Shown: positions 35,552-44,220 of the stretch, piece by piece
Position numbering within the stretch: the stretch's first letter is position 1
Layout of the letters: each line of letters begins with the position of its first letter
Source: CAVPEV01 sp963703555
GTDB taxonomy: Bacteria; Actinomycetota; Actinomycetes; Actinomycetales; Cellulomonadaceae
Assembly: GCA_963703555.1 (NCBI GenBank)
Contig: CAVPEV010000043.1
Span: forward strand, 1 to 64,000
Direction of reading: 5' to 3'
Length of the DNA stretch: 64,000 nt
Notes under the pieces: model-generated
The model's input: only the letters and a program-made list of their open reading frames with translations
Database searches by the model: none
What the model was told of the DNA's origin: nothing
Translations under genes and position numbers: made by a program

Positions 35552-37744
35552 GTGCCCGAGGACCATCCGCAGCTCCCCGTGGTGGGCTTCCGTGGGTACG
35601 ACCGGAGCGCCGTGGACGCGCGGCTCGCCGAGTTGGAGGCCGCACTCGCCCAGGCGCGCGCGCAGGTCGAGGCGCTGGACGCCCGGTCTCTGCAGATCGC
35701 CGGCGAGCTCTCCGAGGCACACCGGCAGCTCCGCGAGGCGGAACGCCCCACCTACTCGGGGCTGGGCTCGCGGATCGAGCAGCTCCTGCGGTCGGCCGAG
35801 GAGCAGTCCTCCGACGTCGTCGCCCAGGCCAACGCCCAGGCGTCCGACGCCCTGGCCCGCGCGAAGCTCGCGGCGGGCCAGCTGCGGGCCCGCGCGGAGA
35901 ACGAAGTCGCGGAGCTGCTGGCGACCGCGCGCCGGGAGGCCGAGGAGCTGCGCAGCACCGCCGCCACGGAGTCGGAGAGCACGCTGTCGGCCGCGCAGCG
36001 CCGGGCCGAGGAGCTTGTCGGGTCCGCCGAGCGAGAGGCAGCACGAATCCAGAGCACCGTCGCCACCGAGGAGGCCGAACGCCGCGCCAGCCTGGAGCGG
36101 GAGCTGGGCACCCTCACGGCGACCACCCAGCGGGAGACCACCGAGCTGAGGATCACCACCGAGCGCACCGCCGCGGAGCTCACCGCCACCACGCAGGCAC
36201 GCACGACGGCCCTGCGCGAGGAGGCGGAGCGTTACGCGCAGGATCTTCGCCAGACGGCGGATGCCGAGACCACCGCCCTGCGTCAGCGCGTCGAGTCTCA
36301 GACGGCCGTGCTGCGGGCCGACGCCGAGAAGGAGGTCGCGCTCCAGCGATCGACGGCGGCGACCGAGGTCGCCGAGGCGCGGCAGGCGCTCGCCGCGGAG
36401 ATCACGTCGCTGCGCGCGCAGGCCCAGGAGTATGCGGACACGCTGCGGGCCGAGGCCGAGCGGGAGACGACGCAGCTGCAGCAGCGCGTAGCTGCGGAGG
36501 CAGCGGCCCTGCGGGCGGAGGCGGACCAGTACGCGGCGTTCGTCCGCGCGCAGGCCGAGCGGGAGACCACCGAGCAGCGGGCGCACGCGGCCGAGGAGCT
36601 CGCCGCGCTGCGGGCCCAGTCGGAGCAGGCGGCCGCCGCGGCGCGCACCGAGGCCGACCAGTACGCGGCCACCGTGCGGGCGCAGGCCGAGCGGGAGACC
36701 ACCGAGCTGCGGGAGCGCACTGTGCAGGAGGCGCAGAATCTGCGCGACGTCACCGAGCGGGAGACCACCGAGCTGCGCCAGACCACCGAGCGGGAGACCA
36801 CCGAGCTGCGCCAGACCACCGAACGGGAGACCACCGAGCTGCGCCAGACCACGCGGCTGGAGGTCGAACGGCTCACCACCGGGGCCCAGCGGTCCGCCGC
36901 CGAGGTGCTGGCCGCCGCGAAGGCCGAGGCGGACGCGACGCTCACCGAGGCTCGCCAGGCGCTGGCCGACGCCGAGCTGCAGATCGCCACGCTCCGGGAG
37001 GCTTCGGAGCACACCGACGCCGAACGGCACGACGCGGCCCGGGCCGAGACCGAACAGCTGGTTCGCGACGCGGAGGCGCACGCCGCCGAGGCCGAGGAGC
37101 GCGTCGTCAAGGCGCTCGAGCAGTCCGAGAAGGTCCGCGTCGATGCCGAGGCTCACGCACGCGAGCTGTTGTCCAACGCCCGGCGCAACGCCGACCGCGT
37201 GGTGGCCGAGGCTCGCGAGCATGCCGAGAAGACGCTCTCGGAGGCGATGGGCGAGGCGGAACGGGAGCGGACCACCGCGCAGCGGCAGGTCGAGGACCTC
37301 AATCGCCAGCGCGAGGCGATCACCAGCTACCTCGACGAGCTGCGATCGCTGCTCGGGCACGAGCCCGGGACGACGGCCGCCGTGCTCGCTCGAGCCCAGC
37401 GGGCCGAGGCACGGTTCGCCGCGCGCAGCGGCGACACGGAGCAGGCGACCACGCCGGAGACTGACGGTGGCGAGCCGGCCCCGGCCGCCGACGAGGGGCT
37501 CAGCGCCGACGAGGGGCTGGCGGCCGGGGCTGCCGATGGCATCGCACCCACCGACCACACCGCGCCGACCGAGGCACCGCAGGACCGGACACCGCCAGCC
37601 GAGGCACCGCAGGACGGGCAGGCTGTGACGGCTCGCCTGGCTGCCGTGACCGATCCGGAAGCCCCGGACGGGACTGCCGCTCCGGCCGACTCGGCGGACC
37701 CGGCCCGGGCGTCGCTGGCCGATCCTGACCGGCGTCGGCACTGA
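35552..37744 (+). CDS. Long coiled-coil protein, DivIVA/Scy-like
   Basis: A 730-residue protein. The N-terminus PVVGFRGYDRSAVDARLAEL resembles the start of DivIVA/Scy-type proteins. From about residue 25 to 600 it is an almost unbroken coiled coil rich in Glu, Ala, Arg and Thr, including three exact 11-residue repeats (TERETTELRQT). The C-terminal 110 residues are Pro/Ala/Asp-rich and probably disordered. Streptomyces Scy and FilP, often mis-annotated as cellulose-binding, have this appearance and organise polar growth. The GTG at 35552 is preceded by GGAGGA, which fixes the start. It diverges from the membrane-protein gene. Confidence 0.75.
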   Translation: MPEDHPQLPVVGFRGYDRSAVDARLAELEAALAQARAQVEALDARSLQIAGELSEAHRQLREAERPTYSGLGSRIEQLLRSAEEQSSDVVAQANAQASDALARAKLAAGQLRARAENEVAELLATARREAEELRSTAATESESTLSAAQRRAEELVGSAEREAARIQSTVATEEAERRASLERELGTLTATTQRETTELRITTERTAAELTATTQARTTALREEAERYAQDLRQTADAETTALRQRVESQTAVLRADAEKEVALQRSTAATEVAEARQALAAEITSLRAQAQEYADTLRAEAERETTQLQQRVAAEAAALRAEADQYAAFVRAQAERETTEQRAHAAEELAALRAQSEQAAAAARTEADQYAATVRAQAERETTELRERTVQEAQNLRDVTERETTELRQTTERETTELRQTTERETTELRQTTRLEVERLTTGAQRSAAEVLAAAKAEADATLTEARQALADAELQIATLREASEHTDAERHDAARAETEQLVRDAEAHAAEAEERVVKALEQSEKVRVDAEAHARELLSNARRNADRVVAEAREHAEKTLSEAMGEAERERTTAQRQVEDLNRQREAITSYLDELRSLLGHEPGTTAAVLARAQRAEARFAARSGDTEQATTPETDGGEPAPAADEGLSADEGLAAGAADGIAPTDHTAPTEAPQDRTPPAEAPQDGQAVTARLAAVTDPEAPDGTAAPADSADPARASLADPDRRRH
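36752..36850 (+). repeat. 33-bp tandem repeat encoding an 11-residue coiled-coil unit
   Basis: Three copies of a 33-base unit encode TERETTELRQT in the coiled-coil gene, with one or two silent changes between copies. An 11-residue period is a hendecad, which gives a slightly right-handed coiled coil, unlike the usual 7-residue heptad. Confidence 0.88.
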
Positions 37745-37752
37745 CGCCGACG

Positions 37753-38268
37753 GTGCCCGTGCCCGCACCCGTCCCGCTCCCGCAGCCCGGCTCCGACGTC
37801 GGCTCCGGACGGCCGAGCACCCCCGGCCCGCGAGACACCGCGGACCGCGCGGACGAGCCAGCGAGCCGGCGCCAGGACCGCCAGCAGGCCAGCGCGATCC
37901 ATGCCCAGGCCCTCGACCGCCGTCGTCGCGCCGAGACGGCCCGGGCATGCGCGCTCATCGCCGACTTCCTGCCCGCAGTGCAGCAGCGCGGCATCGCGCC
38001 GTCGCCGCTGCGCGCACGCAGCTACGACCGACGCCACCGGTACCGCACCGGCCTGCGCGGGTGGTACCTGCGCCGGGACGAGGGCGTGGCGGTCGGCACC
38101 GACGGCGGGTTCTATGTGCTCACCGTGCCCTCGAGCCTGCGGGCCGCGCTGCGCGGAGCGCAGGTCCCACCTGCCGACCCGCCCTTGGTGCTCGGCGCCG
38201 GCGGACGCGACGGGGAGTCGATCGGGCTGGACGTGGCACTGGCCCGAGTGCTGGAGGGCCACGGCTGA
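37753..38268 (+). CDS. Conserved hypothetical protein after the coiled-coil gene
   Basis: A 171-residue protein, no family recognised. The first 40 residues are Pro/Ala/Gly-rich. Then a helical basic stretch (ALDRRRRAETARACALIADF), a WYLRRDEGVAVGTDGGFYVL beta-rich centre and an acidic end follow. The GTG at 37753 lies 8 bases after the coiled-coil stop, so the two are cotranscribed. It may be a partner or regulator, but nothing in the sequence proves it. It ends 40 bases from the convergent hydrolase gene. Confidence 0.65.
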   Translation: MPVPAPVPLPQPGSDVGSGRPSTPGPRDTADRADEPASRRQDRQQASAIHAQALDRRRRAETARACALIADFLPAVQQRGIAPSPLRARSYDRRHRYRTGLRGWYLRRDEGVAVGTDGGFYVLTVPSSLRAALRGAQVPPADPPLVLGAGGRDGESIGLDVALARVLEGHG

Positions 38269-38308
38269 GACAGCCCGACGTGCCGATCAACGGCGGGCGT
38301 TCCGCGGG

Positions 38309-39103
38309 TCAGCGACGGGTGTCGGCCTGCTGAGCGAGCTCGGCGAGCGCCAGACCGACTGCAGCCGGGTCCTCGACGGCCGTCATGTGCCCGGTCCGGG
38401 GCACGACGACCAGCCGGGAGTCAAGGGCCCGCGACGCCATGTCCTGCGCGATGGCGACAGGCGCGAGCCGGTCCTCGTCACCGACCACCACGAGCACCGG
38501 CGCCGGACAGCGGTGCAGGACCTCGCTGCGGTCGGGGCGGCCGGCCATGGCCCGCTCCGACCAGGCGACGCCGGCGGGGTCCTGGTCCTCGATCCACCCG
38601 GCGAGCAGGTCCACCAGGTGCGGACGGACCGTCCTCGTGGTCTCCCCCAGCAGCGACGTGGCCATGTCGCGGACCGGCGCCGTCGACGCGGCTTCCTCCA
38701 CCTGTGCCGCGATGCGCAATCGGTTCTGCCGGGCCGCCGGGTCGTCGGCGGTCGCCCGGGTGTCCAGCAGCCCTAGGCCCGCGACGAGGCCGCTGTGCCG
38801 CTCGGCCATCGCCAGGGCGACGTACCCGCCCATCGACAACCCTGCGACCACGGCCTCGGTCACGCCGTCCGCCGCCAGGGTCCGGGCCACCGCGTCGGCG
38901 GACGCGTCGATGGAGGCCGTGGCCGGAACCGGCCCGGTCGACCGACCCAGGCCGGGCAGGTCGACCGCCAGGACGGCCCGGTCACCGTCCACCTCGGCCG
39001 CTGCCGCGTCCCACATCCTCGAGTCGAAGGGGAAGCCGTGCAGCAGCACGAGCGGCAGCCCGGCCCCCCCGGTGCGGTAGGTCCGCAGGTACAGATCCGT
39101 CAC
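38309..39103 (-). CDS. Alpha/beta hydrolase
   Basis: A 264-residue cytosolic enzyme of the alpha/beta-hydrolase fold. The oxyanion segment is LVLLHGFPFDSRMWD, the nucleophile elbow GLSMGGYVALAMAE gives Ser near residue 91, the acid is in VVVGDEDRLAPVA and the catalytic His in PRTGHMTAVEDP. It belongs with the general esterase/3-oxoadipate enol-lactonase-like group. Its start overlaps the next hydrolase gene (GTGA). The substrate is unknown. Confidence 0.85.
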   Translation of the reverse strand: MTDLYLRTYRTGGAGLPLVLLHGFPFDSRMWDAAAAEVDGDRAVLAVDLPGLGRSTGPVPATASIDASADAVARTLAADGVTEAVVAGLSMGGYVALAMAERHSGLVAGLGLLDTRATADDPAARQNRLRIAAQVEEAASTAPVRDMATSLLGETTRTVRPHLVDLLAGWIEDQDPAGVAWSERAMAGRPDRSEVLHRCPAPVLVVVGDEDRLAPVAIAQDMASRALDSRLVVVPRTGHMTAVEDPAAVGLALAELAQQADTRR

Positions 39104-39867
39104 GCCGCCTCACCCTCCCACGTGGTCGGCAACGGCACCGGGTGCTCCGGGAGCACGTGGGCCACCACCTCGTCGAGCACCCGGCGCACGGACATCTCCC
39201 CCACCCACAGGTGCTTCGCGCCGTCCACGCCGATGACTTCGGACCGGCGGACCCGGGCGAACCGGCGGCGCGCCTGAGCCGGGCGCAGGTAGTCGTCCAG
39301 CTCGGGGACCAGCGCCACCAGCGGGCGGCCGAAGGCGTCCCAGGCGTCCAGGTCCTCGTCCGTCGCCCGACGCAGCGGCGGGGAGGCCAGGACGGCGCCC
39401 TCCACCGGATCCAGCCGCCCGTGCCGGAGCACCAGCTCCGTGCCGAACGACCAGCCGAACAACCAGACGTGCGGCAGCCCTGCCGCGACCACGAGGTCGA
39501 CCGCCGCCCGGACGTCGAACCGTTCCGCGTCCCCACCGTCGAAGGTTCCCTCGCTGCGCCCGCGCGGGCTGGCCGTCCCCCTGGTGTTGAACCGCAGCAC
39601 CGCCAGGTCGGCCAGGGCCGGCAGCCGCCAGGCCATCTTGCGCAGGACGTGGGAGTCCATGAAGCCACCGTGGGTGGGCAACGGGTGCAGCGTCACCAGG
39701 GTCGCCGCAGGCGTCCGTGGGGCACCGTCCGGGCCCACCGGCCGGGCCAGCTCGCCCACCAGGGTGAACCCGTCGGCCGTGTGCAGCTCGACATCCTCGC
39801 GCAGCGCCGGCAGGACCGTCAGCGCCCGGATCGGGACCGGTTCCGAGGGGAACTGCTGCACGCTCAT
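39100..39867 (-). CDS. Alpha/beta hydrolase, dienelactone-hydrolase-like
   Basis: A 255-residue predicted hydrolase. It has LVTLHPLPTHGGFMDSHVLR, the nucleophile elbow LFGWSFGTELVLRHG (Ser), an Asp-containing LVALVPELDDYLRP and a late His in GVDGAKHLWVGE. This pattern is common in small carboxyl-ester and peptide hydrolases, including proteins labelled KANL3/Tex30-like. The ATG at 39867 was chosen over a GTG two codons upstream. The downstream gene overlaps by GTGA, so the pair is coupled. Substrate unknown. Confidence 0.78.
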   Translation of the reverse strand: MSVQQFPSEPVPIRALTVLPALREDVELHTADGFTLVGELARPVGPDGAPRTPAATLVTLHPLPTHGGFMDSHVLRKMAWRLPALADLAVLRFNTRGTASPRGRSEGTFDGGDAERFDVRAAVDLVVAAGLPHVWLFGWSFGTELVLRHGRLDPVEGAVLASPPLRRATDEDLDAWDAFGRPLVALVPELDDYLRPAQARRRFARVRRSEVIGVDGAKHLWVGEMSVRRVLDEVVAHVLPEHPVPLPTTWEGEAA

Positions 39868-39972
39868 CGGCACGAGGGTAACCCGCAGTCAGGACCGGCC
39901 GCGCGCCGCGGGGTAGGTCTGCGGCACGTGCTGCCCCGCGCCGGCCCGGGCCGACCCGGCCGCGGTGCGCGG

Positions 39973-40284
39973 TCAGCGGCGAGTCGGCCGGCGACGGTCC
40001 CGGGCCGCCCAGCAGGCGGCGTGCCAGTGCCGACGGGCGTCCAGCGCCGCTTCCTGGCCGAGCAGCCCGTCCGCCTGCCAGGCCACGACGTGGGCGGTGC
40101 CGGGCAGGATCGCCTGGTCGCAGCCCGGGCAGCGGTAGCTGCGCTCCGAGCCACGCACACGCTGGACCACCCACTCGCCGTCCGGACCGGACTCGATCGT
40201 CCGGCCTCCGCGCGCCCGTTCGACGTCCAGCGGGGCAACGGGCATGCCGTAGGGACGCCTGTTCGACCGCCGTCCGCTGGGCAC
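39973..40284 (-). CDS. Small conserved zinc-ribbon-like actinobacterial protein
   Basis: A 103-residue protein. The centre reads WVVQRVRGSERSYRCPGCDQ, giving one CxxC pair. HxxC residues in RRHWHAACWAARDRR could complete a zinc site. Similar small proteins (TG-rich, with the same RCPGCDQ and HWHxxCW motifs) occur widely in Actinobacteria and are often misnamed ATP/GTP-binding. The GTG at 40284 gives the family-like start. The function is unknown. Confidence 0.75.
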   Translation of the reverse strand: MPSGRRSNRRPYGMPVAPLDVERARGGRTIESGPDGEWVVQRVRGSERSYRCPGCDQAILPGTAHVVAWQADGLLGQEAALDARRHWHAACWAARDRRRPTRR

Positions 40285-40318
40285 CCCGCCATCCTCGCAC
40301 CGGGGCCCGAAACGCGGC

Positions 40319-40402
40319 GGCCGCGGATCTCGGCAGGCGCACCCTCGGCCGCGGATCCCGGCAGGCGCACCCTCGGCCGCAGGTCCCATAGGCGCAGACG
40401 CC
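40319..40402. repeat. 28-bp tandem repeat, two near-identical copies plus a diverged third
   Basis: GGCCGCGGATCTCGGCAGGC begins a 28-base unit at 40319. The next copy at 40347 differs by one base, and a third from 40375 is diverged. It lies in the gap between the zinc-ribbon gene and the beta-glucosidase gene. Its function is not known; slippage of GC-rich DNA is enough to explain it. Confidence 0.75.
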
Positions 40403-40432
40403 CGCGCACCGTCGGCGCCGGCCGGTGGGACG

Positions 40433-41887
40433 TCAGGCCGGCAACCGCGGCGCCTGCTCGGCAGGCGGCACGGTGCCGGTGCGAGCCAGCTCCCGGTACC
40501 AGTAACCCGAGTCCTTGACGGTGCGCTCCGACGTCTCGTAGTCGACCCGGACGATGCCGAACCGACGGTCATACCCGTAGGCCCACTCGAAGTTGTCCAG
40601 CAACGACCAGACGAAGTAGCCGCGCACGTCGGCACCGGCATCCATCGCCGCACCGACGGCGTCCACGTGGTCGTGCAGGTAGTCGAGGCGGGCCTGGTCG
40701 TGCACCCGGCCGTCCGGGGTCACGGTGTCGGGGAAGGCCGCACCGTTCTCGGTGACGACCAGCGGCAGGTCGGGGTAGCGCACGTGCAGGCCGGTGAGCA
40801 GGTCGGTCAGCCCCTGCGGATCGATCGTCCAGTCCATGGCGGTGCGCGGGCCGAGCTGCGGCAGCCACTGCACGGCCCTCTCGGTGCCCACCCAGGGCGT
40901 CGCCTCGCGGGCACGATGGCCGTCGGCCCCGGCGGCGGAGCCGGTTGCCCGGCCTCCGGGCGCCCGCACCCGGCTCGTCGAGTAGTAGTTGACCCCGAGG
41001 CAGTCGAGCGGCACGCGGACGGCAGCCAGGTCGCCGTCCCGGACGAAGGACCAGTCGGTGACCGCGGCGGTGTCCGCCCACAGCTGCTCGGCATAGGCGC
41101 CGTCGAGCAGCGGGCCCAGGAAGATCTCGTTGCCCACGGCGTCGATCCGGCGCTTGGCCTCGATGTCCTCGGGCGCGTCGCTGGCCGCCCGGACCACGTG
41201 CAGGTTGAGGGTCGCCGACACCGGCGTGCGGTCGCCGAGCACGCTGCGCAGCGCGGTCGCTCCCAGCCCGTGGGCCAGGTTGAGATGGTGCGCCGCGGCG
41301 AGCGCCGCGGCCGGCTCGGTCCGCCCCGGTGCGTGCACCCCGGAGGCGTAGCCGAGGAACGCCGAGCACCACGGCTCGTTGAGCGTCGTCCACAGCGCGA
41401 CCCGGTCGCCGAGCCGCTGCGCCACCAGTGCGGCGTAATCGGCGAACCGCCCCGCGGTGTCCCGTTCGGGCCACCCGCCGGCGTCCTCCAGCGCCTGCGG
41501 GAGATCCCAGTGGTACAGGGTCACCACCGGCGCGATGTCCGCCGCACGCAGCTCGTCGACGAGGCGGTCGTAGAAGCCCAGGCCCGGCTGGTTGACCGGG
41601 CCGGAACCCGTCGGCTGCACCCGCGGCCAGGACACCGAGAACCGGTACGCCTGCAGGCCCAGGTCGCGCAGCAGCGCCACGTCGGAGGTGGCCCGGTGGT
41701 AGTGATCGGTGGCGACGTCGCCGGTGTCGCCGTGCAGCACCTTCCCGGGCACCCGGGCGAAGGTGTCCCAGATCGACGGCCCGCGCCCGTCCTCGTGCGC
41801 CGCACCCTCGATCTGGTAGGCGGCCGTCGCCGAGCCCCACCGGAAGCTCGGTGGGAAGCGGCGGCCCGATGGTCGCGTGGTGCTCAC
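40433..41887 (-). CDS. Beta-glucosidase, glycoside hydrolase family 1
   Basis: A 484-residue cytosolic enzyme releasing glucose from cellobiose or related beta-glucosides. GH1 marks are the N-terminal FRWGSATAAYQIEGAAHEDG, the acid/base Glu in WTTLNEPWCSAFLG, the nucleophile Glu in PLVVTENGAAFPD and the substrate-binding NFEWAYGYDRRFGIV. No signal peptide is seen, so it acts inside the cell on imported sugar. The GTG at 41887 gives VSTTRPSGRRFPPSF. A LacI-type palindrome lies 45 bases upstream and suggests sugar-responsive control. No LacI gene is adjacent. Confidence 0.94.
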   Translation of the reverse strand: MSTTRPSGRRFPPSFRWGSATAAYQIEGAAHEDGRGPSIWDTFARVPGKVLHGDTGDVATDHYHRATSDVALLRDLGLQAYRFSVSWPRVQPTGSGPVNQPGLGFYDRLVDELRAADIAPVVTLYHWDLPQALEDAGGWPERDTAGRFADYAALVAQRLGDRVALWTTLNEPWCSAFLGYASGVHAPGRTEPAAALAAAHHLNLAHGLGATALRSVLGDRTPVSATLNLHVVRAASDAPEDIEAKRRIDAVGNEIFLGPLLDGAYAEQLWADTAAVTDWSFVRDGDLAAVRVPLDCLGVNYYSTSRVRAPGGRATGSAAGADGHRAREATPWVGTERAVQWLPQLGPRTAMDWTIDPQGLTDLLTGLHVRYPDLPLVVTENGAAFPDTVTPDGRVHDQARLDYLHDHVDAVGAAMDAGADVRGYFVWSLLDNFEWAYGYDRRFGIVRVDYETSERTVKDSGYWYRELARTGTVPPAEQAPRLPA

Positions 41888-41931
41888 GGTGTGGCCCTCC
41901 GTGCTGCGGTGCGTGGCGGCGCCACGCCCTG

Positions 41932-41945
41932 TCGAATCGATACGA
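41932..41945. promoter_or_regulatory. LacI-family-like palindromic operator before the beta-glucosidase gene
   Basis: TCGAATCGATACGA is a near-perfect palindrome centred on ATCGAT, with two mismatched positions, 45 bases upstream of the GTG. LacI/GalR regulators favour such CG-centred palindromes. No -10 or -35 is convincing around it. The regulator is not in this window, so the link is inferred. Confidence 0.45.
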
Positions 41946-42159
41946 TACACAGCACCGGCCACCGGACCACGACGCCCGCCAGCGTCCCGGACCGCTCGTG
42001 TACGCCGCGGTGCACCCGGTCGCCCGGCCCGGTCGCCCGGGGCGACCGGGTGGGTGCCGGTGAGGGGCGACCGCCACCGTGGACAGCGCGAAACCAAGCG
42101 GTCCGCGGACGTCGCCGGGCTGGGACGCGGCCCCGGCGACGTCCGCGAGCGCCCTGCGA

Positions 42160-43404
42160 TCAGCCGGCGAGCGGCCTGACCCACACCCCCGCGCGCAGCA
42201 CGCCGCGGGGGCGCAGCTGCTCGTCCGTGACCAGGACGTCCGCGCGCCGGCCGGCCTCCAGCGCCCCGAGATCGGCCCGGCCGAGCACGGCCGCCGGGGT
42301 GGCGGAAGCTGCCCGGACGGCGGCGGCCAGGCCCACGCCGTGCGTCGTCGTCGTCCGGACGACGTCCACCAGGTGGGCGGTCCCGCCGGCGATGGCTCCG
42401 GTGCTGCCGTCCACGCCGAGGACCCGGGCGACCCTGTCACCGACCCGCACGGCCAACGGCCCGAGCCGGTAGTCGCCGTCCGGCATCCCGGTGGCGGCCA
42501 TCGCGTCCGTGACGAGCACCACAGCGTCCGGGCCCAGCAGGTCGAAGACCATGCGGACGGTCGCCGCAGCCAGGTGCGTGCCGTCCGCGACGAGCTCCAC
42601 CACCAGCTCGCCCCGGGCTGCCGCGCCCAGCAGGGCGGCGACCGGACCCGGGGCCCGATGGTGCAGCACCGGCATGCCGTTGAACAGGTGCGTGGCGCTG
42701 GCCCGTCGCCCGGAGCCGGCGAGCCCGCCCACCACCTCCGCGACGGCGGCGTCGACCTGCTCGGCGGTCGCCTCCGTGTGCCCGAAGGACGGCAGCGCCC
42801 CCACGTCGAGCAGGGCCGACAGCACGTCGTGGGAGCTGCCGTCGGCCACGCCGGCCACCTCGGGGGCGACGGTCATCGTCACCAGGTGTCCTCGCGCCGC
42901 AGCGGCGAGCTCGCGCACCAGGCCTGCGTCGCCGGTGCGCATGTCCGCGGGGTTCTGCGCCCCGCACCGGCTCGGCGCGAGGAAGGGTCCCTCCAGGTGG
43001 ATGCCCGCGATCTCGTCCGCGTCCGCCAGCTCGGCCAGCAGGGCGGTCCGCCGGAGCAGCACCTCGGACGGGGCCGTGACCAGCGACGCGACCAGCGCGG
43101 TGGTGCCGTGCCAGGCGTGCTCGGCGACCGCGACCCGCGCCTCGGCCAGGTCCACCACGTCCGGGAACCCGGCCCCGCCCCCGCCGTGGTCGTGCAGGTC
43201 CACCAGTCCAGGCAGGAGCACCCGGCCGGGCTCCACGCGGCACCCGGCGACGACGGCCGCCCACTGCGCCGGCGCCTCGGCGGCCGAGCCCACCCAGGCG
43301 ATCCGCGACCCCTGCATGACGACCGCACCGTCCTCGACGACCCGGCCGGGCTCCACCACCCGGCCGCGCAGCACCACCGACCCGGCCTCTCCCGTCATGC
43401 CCAT
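42160..43404 (-). CDS. nagA: N-acetylglucosamine-6-phosphate deacetylase
   Basis: A 414-residue cytosolic amidohydrolase removing the acetyl group of GlcNAc-6-phosphate. Metal and substrate motifs in order: LPGLVDLHDHGGGGAGFPD, GIHLEGPFLAPSRCGAQNP, PSFGHTEATAEQV and the THLFNGMPVLHHRAPG loop, then VTDAMAATGMPDGDY containing the catalytic Asp. The ATG at 43404 was chosen; an ATG two codons further is possible. The upstream gap to the GH1 gene is 270 bases and shows nothing else. Together they suggest use of cell-wall or chitin sugars. No nagB is seen here. Confidence 0.93.
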   Translation of the reverse strand: MGMTGEAGSVVLRGRVVEPGRVVEDGAVVMQGSRIAWVGSAAEAPAQWAAVVAGCRVEPGRVLLPGLVDLHDHGGGGAGFPDVVDLAEARVAVAEHAWHGTTALVASLVTAPSEVLLRRTALLAELADADEIAGIHLEGPFLAPSRCGAQNPADMRTGDAGLVRELAAAARGHLVTMTVAPEVAGVADGSSHDVLSALLDVGALPSFGHTEATAEQVDAAVAEVVGGLAGSGRRASATHLFNGMPVLHHRAPGPVAALLGAAARGELVVELVADGTHLAAATVRMVFDLLGPDAVVLVTDAMAATGMPDGDYRLGPLAVRVGDRVARVLGVDGSTGAIAGGTAHLVDVVRTTTTHGVGLAAAVRAASATPAAVLGRADLGALEAGRRADVLVTDEQLRPRGVLRAGVWVRPLAG

Positions 43405-43426
43405 GCCCCCATCCTCGACCCGTCGT

Positions 43427-44122
43427 TCAGAACAGCCGTGACCCCGGATCGTCCACCCCGCGCAGCGCCGCATAGTCGAGCACGAGGCACTCGATGCCGC
43501 GGTCGGTCGCGAGCACACGTGCCTGCGGACGGATCTCCTGCGCGGCGAACACCCCGCGGACGGGCGTGAGCAGCGGGTCACGGCCGAGCAGGTCCAGGTA
43601 CCGGGTGAGCTGCTCCACGCCGTCGATGTCACCACGACGCTTGACCTCGACCGCCACCGTGCCGCCGGACGGGTCGCGCGCCAGGATGTCCACCGGACCG
43701 ATGGCGGTCGGGTACTCCCGGCGCACCAGCGTGTGACCGGCGCCGAGCAGCTCGATCTGGGCGGCCAGCAGCTCCTGCAGATGGGCCTCCACGCCGTCCT
43801 TGACCAGACCCGGGTCCACGCCGAGGTCGTGCGTGGAGGAGTGCAGCACCTCGTACAGCTCCACGACGAGCCGGTCGTCGCTGCGGGCGTGCTGGACGGT
43901 CCACACCTGGCTCACGCCGGCAGCCGCGCCGTCCGGCTCGGGATCGGAGATCACCAGCGTGCACGGCGGACCCATCCAGTTCAGCGGCTTGTACGAGCCG
44001 CCGTCGGAGTGCACGAGCACGCTGCCGTCCGCCTTCACCAGGAGCAGTCGGGTGGCCAGCGGCAGGGTCGCGTCCAACCGCCCGCTGTACCGCGCCGTGC
44101 ACCGTGCGACGACCACCTGCAC
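43427..44122 (-). CDS. nucS: NucS mismatch-specific endonuclease
   Basis: A 231-residue nuclease (EndoMS) providing mismatch repair in Actinobacteria that lack MutS/MutL. The N-terminal half begins QVVVARCTARYSGRLDATLP and has YKPLNWMGPPC. The C-terminal nuclease has GPVDILARD, then TVAVEVKRRGDIDGVEQLTR, giving the PD-(D/E)xK residues Asp, Glu and Lys. The GTG at 44122 gives the usual family length. The last residues (GVDDPGSRLF) resemble a beta-clamp-binding tail. It lies close to the ATP synthase genes, as in mycobacteria. Confidence 0.93.
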   Translation of the reverse strand: MQVVVARCTARYSGRLDATLPLATRLLLVKADGSVLVHSDGGSYKPLNWMGPPCTLVISDPEPDGAAAGVSQVWTVQHARSDDRLVVELYEVLHSSTHDLGVDPGLVKDGVEAHLQELLAAQIELLGAGHTLVRREYPTAIGPVDILARDPSGGTVAVEVKRRGDIDGVEQLTRYLDLLGRDPLLTPVRGVFAAQEIRPQARVLATDRGIECLVLDYAALRGVDDPGSRLF

Positions 44123-44220
44123 CTGACCGTCTCCTGTCTGCCCGCACCCCGGGCGATGCTCCCGCCGGGCCCGGTGCTCGGTTGCGCCGGCACCGCCCCG
44201 ACAGCCCCCCGGCGGCTCCC

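Noticed and set aside
40319..40402. CRISPR array
   Set aside because: The repeats are directly tandem with no spacers between them.
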